Assembly: GCF_020616515.1 (NCBI RefSeq)
Contig: NZ_CP085135.1
Span: 558,001 to 622,000 of the forward strand
DNA from: Mesorhizobium sp. PAMC28654
Lineage (GTDB): Bacteria; Pseudomonadota; Alphaproteobacteria; Rhizobiales; Rhizobiaceae
Direction of reading: 5' to 3'
DNA: 64,000 nt
The notes beneath the pieces are model-generated. The model ran no database searches, was not told the DNA's origin, and was given only the letters and a program-made list of their open reading frames with translations. Of this stretch, positions 29,206-40,157 are shown piece by piece. Position 1 is the stretch's first letter. The number at the start of each line of letters is the position of its first letter. A program made the position numbers and the translations under genes.

Positions 29206-29901
29206 TCAGAACCACGCCAAGAAGCCACCCATCGGTGATGGCGGGTTATAGCTGATCACGATGAAGCCTTGTCCGCCATTTCCTCCAGCCGCCCATCCAG
29301 TACTAGCATTTGCACCACCACCACCACCGCCGCCGTACAAACCGCCTGCACCACCCGCTCGCGGTGATGTAAAGTCCGATGAGCCACCACCGCCGCCGCC
29401 GCTAGAACCGTGCGTAGCATCGTATTCAGTACCGATACCTCCTATGCCTCCAGCACTTGCACCACCGCGTGTTGATCCGCCTCCGCCACCACCATTTGTG
29501 CCTGCAGTATTCGCAGCTCCACCGCCCGTTCCACCATCGTTGTTGCCGCCTGCACCGCCTGTCTGAACGCCAGAAGCGACCGTAGCACCGGCGGAACCAC
29601 CACCGTTTCCGCCACCACCACCTCCGCCGCTGGAACCAGATGTGCTACCACCAGCACCGCCAACGCCTAGCGGACCACCGCTGCCACCGCCACCGGTCCC
29701 GCCATTTGTGCTTGTGCCTGTGCTACCGGACGCACCGCCGCTATACTTTGTAGTGCCAACTCCAGATGCCGAGGCACCACCTGCAGCCGATCCCGTTCCC
29801 GTACTGCCGACTCCTCCTTTTGCACCAACGGTCGATGCAGCAAGAGTTGTCGCGTTAAACCAGGTGTCGCCTCCGGTAGTACCGTTTGCACCGCAGTGTT
29901 C
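29206..29901 (-). pseudogene. Tail fibre, glycine-rich C-terminal remnant
   Basis: About 230 codons remain of a phage tail-fibre gene, made largely of Gly, Ser, Thr and Ala (runs of up to 7 Gly), ending GGQGFIVISYNP. This is the glycine-rich tip found at C-termini of many phage fibres. The gene is cut by the IS21-family element at 29902. Fourteen more bases survive at 33697-33710 and extend the frame upstream (GADGEHCGANG), then the IS3-family element removes the rest. Confidence 0.8.
29895..29901. repeat. IS21-family target duplication AGTGTTC, left copy
   Basis: AGTGTTC here and at 33690-33696 flank the IS21-family element. Seven bases is within the 4-8 usual for the family. Confidence 0.7.
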
Positions 29902-30051
29902 TGCGCGGCGACAAACAAGGTGAGACTCAGCGTCAATCAGGATGAGACTCGGCGGCGGGGGTGTGACGAAGGGAGGGCGTAGCCCGACCGGAGTTACACC
30001 CCCGCCGCCGCGCAATTTTTCAGCGTCTTATGATCGCGGTCGGCCCGGTAG

Positions 30052-32007
<1,956 letters not shown>

Positions 32008-32059
32008 TGGACTTGCCCCGAAAAAGTGGAGAGTTTCCTTCTGATGAAAGGCGACCTCG

Positions 32060-32353
32060 ATGACGAAACAGAGACAGTTTACGGATGCGTTCAAGGCGGA
32101 GGCGGTTGGCCTTGTGCGAACGAGCGGTCGGACGAAGCGGCAGATCGCGGAGGATCTTGGTGTTGGTTTCTCGACGCTGACGCGATGGATGGGTCGGCAG
32201 CTGGATCGTGAGATGGGCGATCCTGGGCGTCCGCCTGATGCTGATGTCGCCGCTGAATTGAAACGGCTGCGGCGGGAGAATGAAATCCTTCGGCAGGAGC
32301 GGGATATCTTGAAACGGGCGACGGCTTTTTTCGTCAAGGAGGGAAGTCGGTGA
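32060..32353 (+). CDS. IS3 family transposase, OrfA
   Basis: 97 residues: an HTH_Tnp_1 domain (RQFTDAFKAEAVGLVRTSG, then IAEDLGVGFSTLTRW) and a leucine-zipper-like tail (ELKRLRRENEILRQERDILKRA). It binds the element's ends. Stops one base after the GTG that opens orfB. Confidence 0.88.
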   Translation: MTKQRQFTDAFKAEAVGLVRTSGRTKRQIAEDLGVGFSTLTRWMGRQLDREMGDPGRPPDADVAAELKRLRRENEILRQERDILKRATAFFVKEGSR

Positions 32354-33210
32354 GGTTCGCGCTCATCGACCAGGCGAAGAAGGATTTCCCTGTGGACCGT
32401 TGTGCGCGACGCTGGGTGTCAGCCCGAGCGGCTACTTTGCCTGGGGGCGCCGGCCGGCGTGCCGCCGGCAGCGCGACGACATGATAATGCTGGCGCATGT
32501 GCGATCGTCGTTCGCGCTGTCGAACGGAACCTATGGTAGCCCGCGCATGACGCGGGAACTGCAAGACAATGGCTTTGCCATTGGCCGGCGACGAACGGCG
32601 CGTCTGATGCGGGAGAATGGCCTCCAGGCAAGACAGAAGCGGCGGTTCAAGCGCACGACGGACAGCGAACACGCCTTTCCGGTTGCCCCCAATGTCATCG
32701 ACCAGGATTTTGCCGCCACTGGTCCCAACCAGAAATGGGGTGCCGACATCTCCTACATCTGGACGCGGGAGGGCTGGTTGTACCTTGCTGTCGTCATCGA
32801 TCTGTTTGCCCGCAAGGTCGTTGGCTGGGCTGCTGGCAACCGGCTACACCGCAGCCTGGCTCTGGCAGCGCTCAACAAGGCGTTCGTCATGCGGCAGCCC
32901 GGAACCCGGCCTCATTCACCACTCCGACCGCGGCAGCCAATATTGTTCTATCGACTACCAAGCCGAATTGCGTGCCGCCGGCGTCATCATCTCAATGTCA
33001 GGCAAGGGCAATTGCTTTGATAACGCCATGGTCGAAACATTCTTCAAGACGCTGAAAACTGAACTGATCTGGCGCACCTCTTTCCTTACCCGCGCCGATG
33101 CCCAAGCCGCCATTGCCCGATATATCGACGGCTTCTACAATCCCATCCGGCGGCATTCCGCGCTCGACTACATCAGCCCGATGCAGTTCGAGCGAAACGC
33201 CGCCGAATGA
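32350..33210 (+). pseudogene. IS3 family transposase OrfB, two frameshifts
   Basis: The reading begins VRFALIDQAKKDF, then loses one base near 32390-32400 (VDR-LCATLG), continues to about 32900 (AFVMRQPG), shifts again and resumes as GLIHHSDRGSQYC to the stop. The DDE blocks are still visible: ISYIWTREGWLYLAVVIDLF, the Asp in HHSDRGSQ and Glu in AMVETFFKTLK. It should not give an intact transposase. Confidence 0.85.
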
Positions 33211-33244
33211 GCAACCCGCTCTCCACTTTACCGAAGCAAGTCCA

Positions 33245-33640
33245 AAGTTCGATCTGCTCATCCTCGACGATCTGGCCTACGTCACCAAGGACCAGGCCGA
33301 AACGAGCGTGCTCTTCGAACTCATCTGCGCAAGATATGAGCGGCGTTCCATCATGATCACCGCCAATCAGCCCTTCGGAGAATGGAACAGAATCTTTCCG
33401 GACCCCGCCATGACCCTCGCCGCAGTGGACCGACTTGTTCACCACGCAACGATCTTCGAGATGAACGTCGAAAGCTACCGGCGCAGATCCGCCATGGAAG
33501 CCAAACGCCAGCGCGGCAGGCCAGCCTCTTACGCGACAATCAAGAACAAACACGAACTTGTCGCGGAGCGGCAATCAGAAATAGATGAAGGCCTTGCCAG
33601 CGACAATCAGCATGATAATTTGCACGTGACCGCGACCTGA
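33245..33640 (+). pseudogene. istB: istB, 3' fragment
   Basis: 131 codons starting KFDLLILDDLAYVTKDQAET (Walker B, LILDD) through RRSIMITANQPFGEW to the normal C-terminus. In intact IstB about 30 more residues separate this from the 5' fragment. Confidence 0.88.
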
Positions 33641-33776
33641 GAATCTCATCCAGATCGCCGCTCACGTCTCATCCAGATCGTCGCGCTATAGTGTTCCCCG
33701 TCAGCACCTGTGTCCCAGATTTGAGGTTGTGAATTAAGGAGGGTTTTGATCTCGTCGTCACGACGAAGGAACCAAG

Positions 33777-34151
33777 ATGAGCCCTAAATCCTCAAGTGCC
33801 AAGAAGCCTGCCGAGCAGGTGGTAAAGGACATTCGCCGGGCGACCCGGCGGCATTTTTCAGCGGAAGACAAGATCCGGATCGTGCTGGACGGGCTGCGCG
33901 GCGAAGACAGCATCGCCGAGCTGTGCCGCAAGGAAGGGATCGCGCAGAGCCTGTATTACACCTGGTCCAAGGAGTTCATGGAGGCCGGCAAGCGCCGATT
34001 GGCGGGTGATACCGCTCGTGCTGCCACCAGCGACGAGGTCAAGGATTTGCGCCGGGAGGCCGGCGCGCTGAAGGAATGCGTCGCTGATCTGACACTGGAA
34101 AACCGTCTGCTCAAAAAAAGCATGATCGCGGATGGGGACGAGCAAGAATGA
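33777..34151 (+). CDS. IS3 family transposase, OrfA
   Basis: 124 residues. HTH domain RRHFSAEDKIRIVLDGLRGE then IAELCRKEGIAQSLYYTWSKEF, followed by a zipper-like helix (EVKDLRREAGALKECVADLT). ATGA overlap with orfB. Confidence 0.9.
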   Translation: MSPKSSSAKKPAEQVVKDIRRATRRHFSAEDKIRIVLDGLRGEDSIAELCRKEGIAQSLYYTWSKEFMEAGKRRLAGDTARAATSDEVKDLRREAGALKECVADLTLENRLLKKSMIADGDEQE

Positions 34152-35128
34152 GATATCCCGCATCCGAAAAGCTCGAGATCATCAGGATCGTCGAGCAGTC
34201 ACACCTGCCAACCCGCAAAACGCTGGACCGACTGGGCATCCCGCGCCGGACCTTCTATCGCTGGTATGACCGTTATGTCGAGGGCGGGCCTGAGGCGCTG
34301 CAGGATCGGCCCTCGGCGCCGAGCCGGGTGTGGAACCGCATCCCGCCTGCCATCCATGACCAGATCATCGAACTGGCGCTGGAGCAGTCCGAGCTCTCCC
34401 CGCGCGAACTGGCAGTACGGTTCACCGACGAGACGCGCTACTTCGTGTCAGAAGCCAGCGTTTACCGGCTCCTCAAGGCCTACGATCTGATCACCAGCCC
34501 GGCCTATGTGGTGATCAAGGCGGCGAACGAGTTCCACACCAAGACGACGCGACCCAACGAGATGTGGCAGACGGACTTCACCTACTTCAAGATCATCGGC
34601 TGGGGCTGGATGTACCTGTCGACCGTGCTCGACGATTACTCCCGCTACATCATCGCCTGGAAACTGTGCAGCACCATGCGGGCCGAGGACGTCACCGACA
34701 CGCTGGACATGGCACTTACTGCCTCAGGGTGCGACCAGGCCCATGTGCACCACAAGCCTCGGCTGCTCAGCGATAATGGCCCCAGCTACATCGCCGGCGA
34801 ACTGGCGGACTATATCCAGGACCAACGCATGAGCCATGTCCGGGGCGCTCCAATGCATCCCCAGACCCAAGGCAAGATCGAGCGCTGGCACCAGACCCTC
34901 AAAAACCGAATCCTCTTGGAGAACTACTTTCTGCCCGGCGACCTTGAGGCCCAGATCGCAGCCTTCGTCGAACATTACAACCATCGACGCTACCACGAGA
35001 GCCTGGCCAACGTAACGCCAGCCGACGCCTACTTCGGCAGGGCCGCAGCCATTATCAAACAGCGAGAAAGGATCAAACGCCAAACCATCCAACATCGGCG
35101 CTTGCAGCACCGCAAGATCGCCGCTTAA
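34148..35128 (+). CDS. IS3 family transposase, OrfB (rve integrase core)
   Basis: 326 residues, intact. HTH at the N-terminus (TLDRLGIPRRTFYRWYDRYV), then the DDE core with Asp in MWQTDFTYFKIIGWG, Asp in LLSDNGPSYIA and Glu in QTQGKIERWHQTLK. It ends in basic repeats (IKRQTIQHRRLQHRK). It may still be active, unlike the IS3 element nested in istB. Confidence 0.92.
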   Translation: MRYPASEKLEIIRIVEQSHLPTRKTLDRLGIPRRTFYRWYDRYVEGGPEALQDRPSAPSRVWNRIPPAIHDQIIELALEQSELSPRELAVRFTDETRYFVSEASVYRLLKAYDLITSPAYVVIKAANEFHTKTTRPNEMWQTDFTYFKIIGWGWMYLSTVLDDYSRYIIAWKLCSTMRAEDVTDTLDMALTASGCDQAHVHHKPRLLSDNGPSYIAGELADYIQDQRMSHVRGAPMHPQTQGKIERWHQTLKNRILLENYFLPGDLEAQIAAFVEHYNHRRYHESLANVTPADAYFGRAAAIIKQRERIKRQTIQHRRLQHRKIAA

Positions 35129-35183
35129 CATCAACCCCAAGATGAGGCCGACACTCCGCTAATCTGCGATCCAATCTGAGCCA

Positions 35184-35817
35184 AATGATCTGACGACGGA
35201 CAACGGCGCGTATTGCCCCTGGTCTTGTCGAGGATCGCGGTGGCGAGGTCGGCGGCGATGTCGATGCCTGGGCATCGGAACGAAGCCAAAAGTTGGAAGT
35301 CCTCGGCGTCGCAGGGAACCGCCTGCAGCCATTCGAGAACCCGGTTGTGAACGCGCTCAAACTCCTCCAGGTGCGCCGGCAGCAGCTCCTCGCCAATGAG
35401 CACAACCGGCGCGCCGGACTTGTCCGAAAGCTCCCGCAAAAGGTCCACGAAACGCTTGCGCGAGATGAAATGCGCCTCGTCAATGATGAGGGGGCGGCGC
35501 GGGTCGCCGGCCATGGTCATGATGGCCTGGGATTTCATATCCTCGATCGAGCCGCGTGGCCGCTGCTCGCCGAGCTCGATCAGGATCTCTGTCAGCATGG
35601 AGCGCGCCGTCGTGAACTGGCCGCACTCGACATAGGAGGCGCGATATTTGTTCGCGCCATAGACCGCAGACTTGCTCTTGCCCCAGCCGGAAGGGCCGGA
35701 GAACACCGCCAGACCCGGCGCGTCCGGATCGCGGTCGACCATCTTGGCGAGCAGCGTCGAGAACGCCGCGACGTTCTTCAAAGGGGCTGGCCTGTTGACT
35801 TTGGATAGTTCGTTCAT
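35184..35817 (-). pseudogene. Mu B-like AAA ATPase, C-terminus lost
   Basis: About 211 native codons remain. VFSGPSGWGKSKSAVYGANK has the Walker A motif; RRPLIIDEAHFISRKRF has Walker B; the arginine-finger region is near RVLEWLQAVPC. MuB binds target DNA and hands it to MuA. After ILDKTRGNTRR the native end is gone: reading runs on into the IS3-family end (stop at 35131). About 25-40 residues, from the winged-helix-like C-terminus, are missing. Confidence 0.85.
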
Positions 35818-35897
35818 CAGATTCCTCGTTGTTCACAGCGCCGCTTCGCGGCAGTTCCTTCGGAGAGCCCGGTTTGCAGACCGGGCTTTTCCGTTAC

Positions 35898-38144
35898 TCA
35901 GGACAGGTACGCGTCCCCGAAATCCTCATGCATGCCTTGCTGGGCTCTGAACTCGGCCGTCTGCTCGTAGCCGCCAAGCCAGACCGCATCGGCGGCCGGC
36001 AGCGTGTTGGTGTCGAGCTTCTTGCGGAAGCTGACGGCGCGCCGATAGCGCTCCCTTGAGGTCTCTGGCAGAGCGACAACGTTGGCATTCTTCGGCAGAT
36101 GGGCGGTGCGGTGCGCCTCGATTTCAGCCTGCCGGCGCCGGATCAGGGCGTCGGTGTCGGCGAACAGCTGCTGCTCGTCTTCAGCCTTCATTTCGTCAAT
36201 CAGCCGGCGATGCGCCGCAGCTGCTGCTGGATCGAGGGGCTGGCTGGGGTTGAGACGTTCGCCGAGTGCCTCGATCGCGGCGCTGATCTGCGGTGTCGAA
36301 TGCACATGGTCGCGCTTTGGCAAAGGGATGACGTTCGGCGCATCGCGACGGGCGACCTCCAGGGCGCGCTCGATCAGCGGCACACCCTTGGCGATCCTCT
36401 TCATGTCGGCCTTCAGATCGCGCGTCTTCTCCTCGACCAGCTCGTTGCGCATTTCCTTGGCGGCGCGCACCAGCGTCTCGGGATGGATGCCTGAAAGCTC
36501 CGGGCAGATCGCGTCGCCGAGGAACTCCGCGCCATCCTGGGCGAAGGCATAGGCCCGGCCGGCATCATTTGGGTCTTGCCGCACAAACACGGCGGTGCCC
36601 GGCAGTATGGCCGGCGTCATGTAGTGGTGGCCGTCGATGCGGATGCCGAGCTTCGTCACAATACGCTGGCCGTCCGAGCCGGCCACCGGCATCAACAGAA
36701 GGTCCAGGGCGCGCTCATCGACCTTGCGAACCGGCTTCGTCGAAGCCAGCGCGGTGGCGAACGGTGTTGCGTTCTTCAGGCCGGCATGGGGCCGGTGCTG
36801 ATAGACCACGCTTGCCCACTCATCGACATGGTCCTGCAACTGCGGGCCGGTCAATGTGACACCGAAAACCGAGGCGTCATCCTCACCCAGCCGCTGGGCA
36901 AAGCTCTTGCGGCTTTCGATCGCTTTCCGATCGGTGACGGAGTGGCCGACGAACCCCGGCAACAGGGTTGCCATGTCGTGCTGGAAGGTCTTGATAACGC
37001 GCTCGACGTGGCCCTTCTGTTCGGGCGAATAGGCGTCCGACGTCTCGGCCTCTATGCCCAGCGAGGCGAACAGCCGCTGCGTATCCTTGGCCACAAAGTC
37101 GGAGCCGTTGTCGGTCTTGACGACATCGGGCACGCCCCATTCCAGGATGGCCTTGCGGATCAGCAGCGCAACGGCCGAGGCGCGAGGCGTCCGCGACAGC
37201 AGCCAGACGGTACGGCGCGTGGCAATGTCGATGCAGGCGTAGACCGCGTGGCGACCGTCAATGCAGAGCGCGTCGACCGGCGAGGCGTCGATCTGCCAGA
37301 GCTGGTTAGGATCGGTGACGTGGCGCAGCATGCCGACGCCAGCCGGGGCCATGTGCGACCGGTACCGGTCGGGATTGGTCAGCTTCAGCAGCTCGACCTT
37401 GTGCTTCTCCTTCAGCCCCTTCAGCGCATGCTGGAAGGTGCGGACGGGAGGCATCGGAATCTCTGTTTCAACGCCCTTTGAAACGACCTTTACGGTGTCG
37501 CCAAACTCGGAACGGCACATGGTGCGAACATGGTGACCCGAGAGGTGCGGTTGGTGCCCGAGCAGGGCCAGCATGAAGGCGCTGACGGCGCCGTCATTGG
37601 CTGTCTCAAGGATGCCGGTTCCCTTGCGCGCCTGGGCGGGATCGTGCGCCAGGGCGTTGACCTTGCCGTCGCGTTTCTGCGACTGCCAGCGGGCCAGGGA
37701 CCGCTTGGACAAGTTCGGAATGATCTCACGCGCCCAAGGTTCAATGTTGAGCGAGCCGGCGTTGTACTTGTCGGTGAAGACCTGGACACGGGTGGCATAG
37801 CCGAGCTTGAGTGTGCGGCTGAACCTCTCGAAGACAGCGACGATCGCGAGGCGCGCGTCACGCTCCAGCTGGGCGCGGGCTGTAAGGCCGGCGTCCGGCG
37901 CGGCCTTGGCCGGCTTCACCGGCAGTTCGATGACGATGTGCTTCTGTTGATAGGCGACCTGGGCGAGAACCGGAAACAGTGACAAGTGATATTCCGTGGC
38001 TCCGCCGCGACCTGGCCGCTTCCGCGCCAGAGCAGAGCCGTCCCACTCACTGCGCCCGGCAAGGCGGATCACCGCGCTTTCCGAGGCCGGCATGTCGGGC
38101 AGCTGCTCGGCAGCGATCTCGCGGGCGGTCAGCCAGTCTTTCAT
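35898..38144 (-). CDS. Mu A-like DDE transposase
   Basis: 748 residues, full length. The N-terminus (MKDWLTAREIAAEQLPDMP) is the Mu-type DNA-binding winged helix. The DDE core has the first Asp in LWQIDASPVDALCID, the second in VKTDNGSDFVA and Glu in SPEQKGHVERVIKTF. A beta-barrel follows (about 480-560), and a Glu/Arg-rich C-terminal helix region would contact MuB. It overlaps the DUF5131 gene by four bases. All catalytic residues look intact, so it could act on the prophage ends. Confidence 0.93.
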   Translation of the reverse strand: MKDWLTAREIAAEQLPDMPASESAVIRLAGRSEWDGSALARKRPGRGGATEYHLSLFPVLAQVAYQQKHIVIELPVKPAKAAPDAGLTARAQLERDARLAIVAVFERFSRTLKLGYATRVQVFTDKYNAGSLNIEPWAREIIPNLSKRSLARWQSQKRDGKVNALAHDPAQARKGTGILETANDGAVSAFMLALLGHQPHLSGHHVRTMCRSEFGDTVKVVSKGVETEIPMPPVRTFQHALKGLKEKHKVELLKLTNPDRYRSHMAPAGVGMLRHVTDPNQLWQIDASPVDALCIDGRHAVYACIDIATRRTVWLLSRTPRASAVALLIRKAILEWGVPDVVKTDNGSDFVAKDTQRLFASLGIEAETSDAYSPEQKGHVERVIKTFQHDMATLLPGFVGHSVTDRKAIESRKSFAQRLGEDDASVFGVTLTGPQLQDHVDEWASVVYQHRPHAGLKNATPFATALASTKPVRKVDERALDLLLMPVAGSDGQRIVTKLGIRIDGHHYMTPAILPGTAVFVRQDPNDAGRAYAFAQDGAEFLGDAICPELSGIHPETLVRAAKEMRNELVEEKTRDLKADMKRIAKGVPLIERALEVARRDAPNVIPLPKRDHVHSTPQISAAIEALGERLNPSQPLDPAAAAAHRRLIDEMKAEDEQQLFADTDALIRRRQAEIEAHRTAHLPKNANVVALPETSRERYRRAVSFRKKLDTNTLPAADAVWLGGYEQTAEFRAQQGMHEDFGDAYLS

Positions 38145-39094
38145 ACCGACACCTGCGGAAAGCCGTCATAGGTCCGACCGTCGAGTAGGCGGCCGGTCTC
38201 GGACTTATGACGGAAACGCATTGGCTGGCCGACGAAGCGATAGGTGCGACCGGCCGCCAAGTCTGCCTCATGCGTGGCAGCAGCGTCCGCGACCTGGTCT
38301 TCCTCGATCCAGTTGCCCCACTGCTTGAAAAGGTAGGGGATGCCGTTGGGGGCGCAGAAATCGCGAGTTGCATAGTGCCACTCGGGATTGTGGGGCCGTG
38401 CGTTCGGACCGCTTTCTCCGCCGGATACCATCCACCGGATGAATTCCCAGCCGCGCCAGTCCACCATGCCTAGCGCCGGCTCGTAGCTGACCCATGTCAG
38501 CCAACCCGCATTCGCTATGTCTCTGAGCGGCTCGCGCCGTTCGTCGGCGCGCGCCTGGTCTTCAACCGAAGTGCCTAGCCAGACGTTAGGCAGCGGTGCG
38601 ACTTCCTGCTTTGCGCCTTCTGGCAGGATGTCATCCAGGACGAGCGGCTTACTCGAAATCTCCCGAGCATGTCCGAGGATGTGGCGGTCGCCAGCATTGA
38701 AGGCGTCGATATATGCACGCATCCGATCTGGCCGCTTCGTCAGGACTTGAAAGATATGCTGTGGGGCCAGCGCCATGACCGCGAAAACACGGTCAATCCA
38801 TTCGTCTGGAACGGCCTCGTAGAACAGGTCGGCATGCGCGCACACGAAGATCATGCGCGGCTTGGTCCAGCGCAGCGGCTGGGTCAGCCACTCCTCGTTG
38901 AAGCGCACTTCGCCGGTCCAGACCGGGCCATTCTTGGTGTCGACGGTCAGACCTTCGCGGCTCCAGTGGTGCTTGAGCCGGGTTCCCGCAAGTTTCATCG
39001 CGTAGCAGAATTTGCAGCCCGGCGATTTGACCTGGCAGCCGGTGATCGGGTTCCAGGTTGCGTCGGTCCATTCGATCTTGGTGCCGTCAGCCAT
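38141..39094 (-). CDS. Phage Gp37/Gp68 family protein (DUF5131)
   Basis: 317 residues from the ATG at 39094. MADGTKIEWTDATWNPITGC then SPGCKFCYAMKLA contains a C-x6-C-x2-C cluster like a 4Fe-4S or radical-SAM-type site. FVCAHADLFYEAVPDEWIDRVF, IFQVLTKRPDRM and WVSGGESGPNARP (here MVSGGESGPNARP) are the other family blocks. Family function is not established. It sits immediately before MuA, with ATGA overlap, in the early operon. Confidence 0.88.
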   Translation of the reverse strand: MADGTKIEWTDATWNPITGCQVKSPGCKFCYAMKLAGTRLKHHWSREGLTVDTKNGPVWTGEVRFNEEWLTQPLRWTKPRMIFVCAHADLFYEAVPDEWIDRVFAVMALAPQHIFQVLTKRPDRMRAYIDAFNAGDRHILGHAREISSKPLVLDDILPEGAKQEVAPLPNVWLGTSVEDQARADERREPLRDIANAGWLTWVSYEPALGMVDWRGWEFIRWMVSGGESGPNARPHNPEWHYATRDFCAPNGIPYLFKQWGNWIEEDQVADAAATHEADLAAGRTYRFVGQPMRFRHKSETGRLLDGRTYDGFPQVSV

Positions 39095-39395
39095 TCGGGT
39101 GCGCCTGTTGGTTGGCGCCCGCCGCTGTAGTCGTGCGGCGGGCGCTGTCCGAGGCGGCTTGGGAGGAGCTTTTCGCCTCGGAGGATTGAAGGGTGCGAAC
39201 GGCTTGCGCCGTGTAGCCTTGCAGCTGCTCGCGCATGTGCTGTTGGGTGTCGGCGTCCTCGCAGCGGAGCATCTTGATCTGCCAGCGGACCAGCCACTGC
39301 GCATCCTTTGGGAGCAGCGCGAAGTAGTGGCTGGGGCAGAAGATGCCGGTTGCCGGGTGCGGACACGATGGCATGGCGCAAGGGTGCGTGGTCAT
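39087..39395 (-). CDS. Small phage early protein with zinc-finger-like N-terminus
   Basis: 102 residues. The N-terminus MTTHPCAMPSCPHPATGIFCPSHYFAL has Cys/His spacing (C-x4-C-x8-C-x2-H) of a small zinc site. The C-terminus is a helical and Ser/Ala-rich tail. It overlaps the start of the DUF5131 gene and the stop of the 55-residue gene upstream (ATGA), as part of a tightly packed early operon. Function unknown. Confidence 0.7.
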   Translation of the reverse strand: MTTHPCAMPSCPHPATGIFCPSHYFALLPKDAQWLVRWQIKMLRCEDADTQQHMREQLQGYTAQAVRTLQSSEAKSSSQAASDSARRTTTAAGANQQAHPNG

Positions 39396-39559
39396 GACCA
39401 GATGCCTCCGCGCATGACGTGCTTGTTCACACGCTTTTGGAAGGCTGCGCCGGTGGCCGCTCTGCGACGAAACCCAGCCGTGTAGAGGCGGTGAACGCCA
39501 TAGAGTATGATGGCGTAGACGATGACGCCGCTGATGCCGAGGACGAGGAACGGGCTCAT
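39392..39559 (-). CDS. Small membrane protein of the prophage early operon (55 aa)
   Basis: 55 residues: one hydrophobic helix (SPFLVLGISGVIVYAIILYG) and a basic C-terminus (FRRRAATGAAFQKRVNK). It overlaps its neighbours by 4 bases on both sides (ATGA), which is the main support that it is a real gene. Function unknown. Confidence 0.65.
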   Translation of the reverse strand: MSPFLVLGISGVIVYAIILYGVHRLYTAGFRRRAATGAAFQKRVNKHVMRGGIWS

Positions 39560-39702
39560 TGGCCGATCCTCGCTGCGATCACCGCCGCCGACAGGCCAGC
39601 CGAGCCGTAGACCGCGAAGACCACGAAAGCGGCTATGGCGAGGAGACCGGCGACATCGTGCGCCAGGTCGAGAAATGCGCGTTTCATGCGGAAGCCTTTC
39701 AT
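39556..39702 (-). CDS. Small membrane protein of the prophage early operon (48 aa)
   Basis: 48 residues from the ATG at 39702 (which overlaps the upstream stop as ATGA); an internal ATG at 39687 is an alternative. One hydrophobic helix (VAGLLAIAAFVVFAVYGSAG) after a short basic start (MKGFRMKRAF). The stop overlaps the start of the next gene. Function unknown. Confidence 0.62.
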   Translation of the reverse strand: MKGFRMKRAFLDLAHDVAGLLAIAAFVVFAVYGSAGLSAAVIAARIGQ

Positions 39703-40157
39703 CGTTTTGCTTTCCACTGTGCGTCGAACGCCTGCCTGTCTCGGGTCGCCCGCTCGATGGCTTCGTCGGCCATTTCCCGCATGATCAGCGCCTCGAATTT
39801 CTTGGGGACGACGATCATCCCGGCATCTTCCAGAAGGGTGTTGAGCGCGCGCACGTCGCCGGTGACCGACACCAGTGCGGCCAGCCGCAGGGCTGAAATT
39901 GAATGCTGTTCCTTGGCCTGGCTGGCGTAGGCGTCGAGTGTCGTCTTCGCCACGTCGTCCTTCAGGTGCTCAGACATGGCTTTCGCGATGTCCGTGCGGT
40001 TCATTCTTGCTTCGTTGAGCGTCAGGCTCACTGCCTTCGACAGCCGGCCAGCCAGCGACCACGCCTGAACCGCTTCCGCATCGAAGCGCTCGACCACCGG
40101 GGCCGGCTGATAGTCGCGGAACAGGTCCAGGGAATGAGTGTCGCGGCGCTTGACCAT
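39699..40157 (-). CDS. Phage early protein of unknown function
   Basis: 152 residues from the ATG at 40157, overlapping the ParB-like stop by one base. Mostly helical: LAGRLSKAVSLTLNEARMNRTDIAKAMSEHL looks like a helix-turn-helix or NRDI-type DNA-binding region (about 35-65), followed by ISALRLAALVSVTGDVRAL and a charged end. A DNA-binding role is possible; no family is claimed. Confidence 0.65.
   Translation of the reverse strand: MVKRRDTHSLDLFRDYQPAPVVERFDAEAVQAWSLAGRLSKAVSLTLNEARMNRTDIAKAMSEHLKDDVAKTTLDAYASQAKEQHSISALRLAALVSVTGDVRALNTLLEDAGMIVVPKKFEALIMREMADEAIERATRDRQAFDAQWKAKR

Larger units (their letters stand above)
32008..33244 (+). mobile_element. Degenerate IS3-family element nested in istB
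   Basis: 1,237 bp. Ends are TGGACTTGCCCCGAAAAAGT and, inverted, TGGACTTGCTTCGGTAAAGT, continuing GGAGAG, a strong terminal inverted repeat. There is no target duplication, and about 30 istB codons expected between the two halves are missing, so a deletion began at one end. orfA is open; orfB has two frameshifts. Confidence 0.85.
33711..35183 (+). mobile_element. IS3-family element at the prophage deletion junction
   Basis: 1,473 bp, with intact orfA and orfB. Left end TGTCCCAGATTTGAGG; right end, inverted, TGGCTCAGATTGGATC. Flanks do not match (CTG before, AAT after), so no target duplication. The left flank is tail-fibre sequence, the right flank the 3' part of MuB: the element sits exactly where the phage late region is missing. 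Confidence 0.85.

Noticed and set aside
29261..29923. Long proline-rich frame on the plus strand
   Set aside because: It is the complement of the glycine-rich tail-fibre remnant (GGN codons read as NCC Pro). No RBS or family.
33708..35186. Target duplication for the IS3-family element at the MuB junction
   Set aside because: The 3-5 bases on either side do not match (CTG and AAT).
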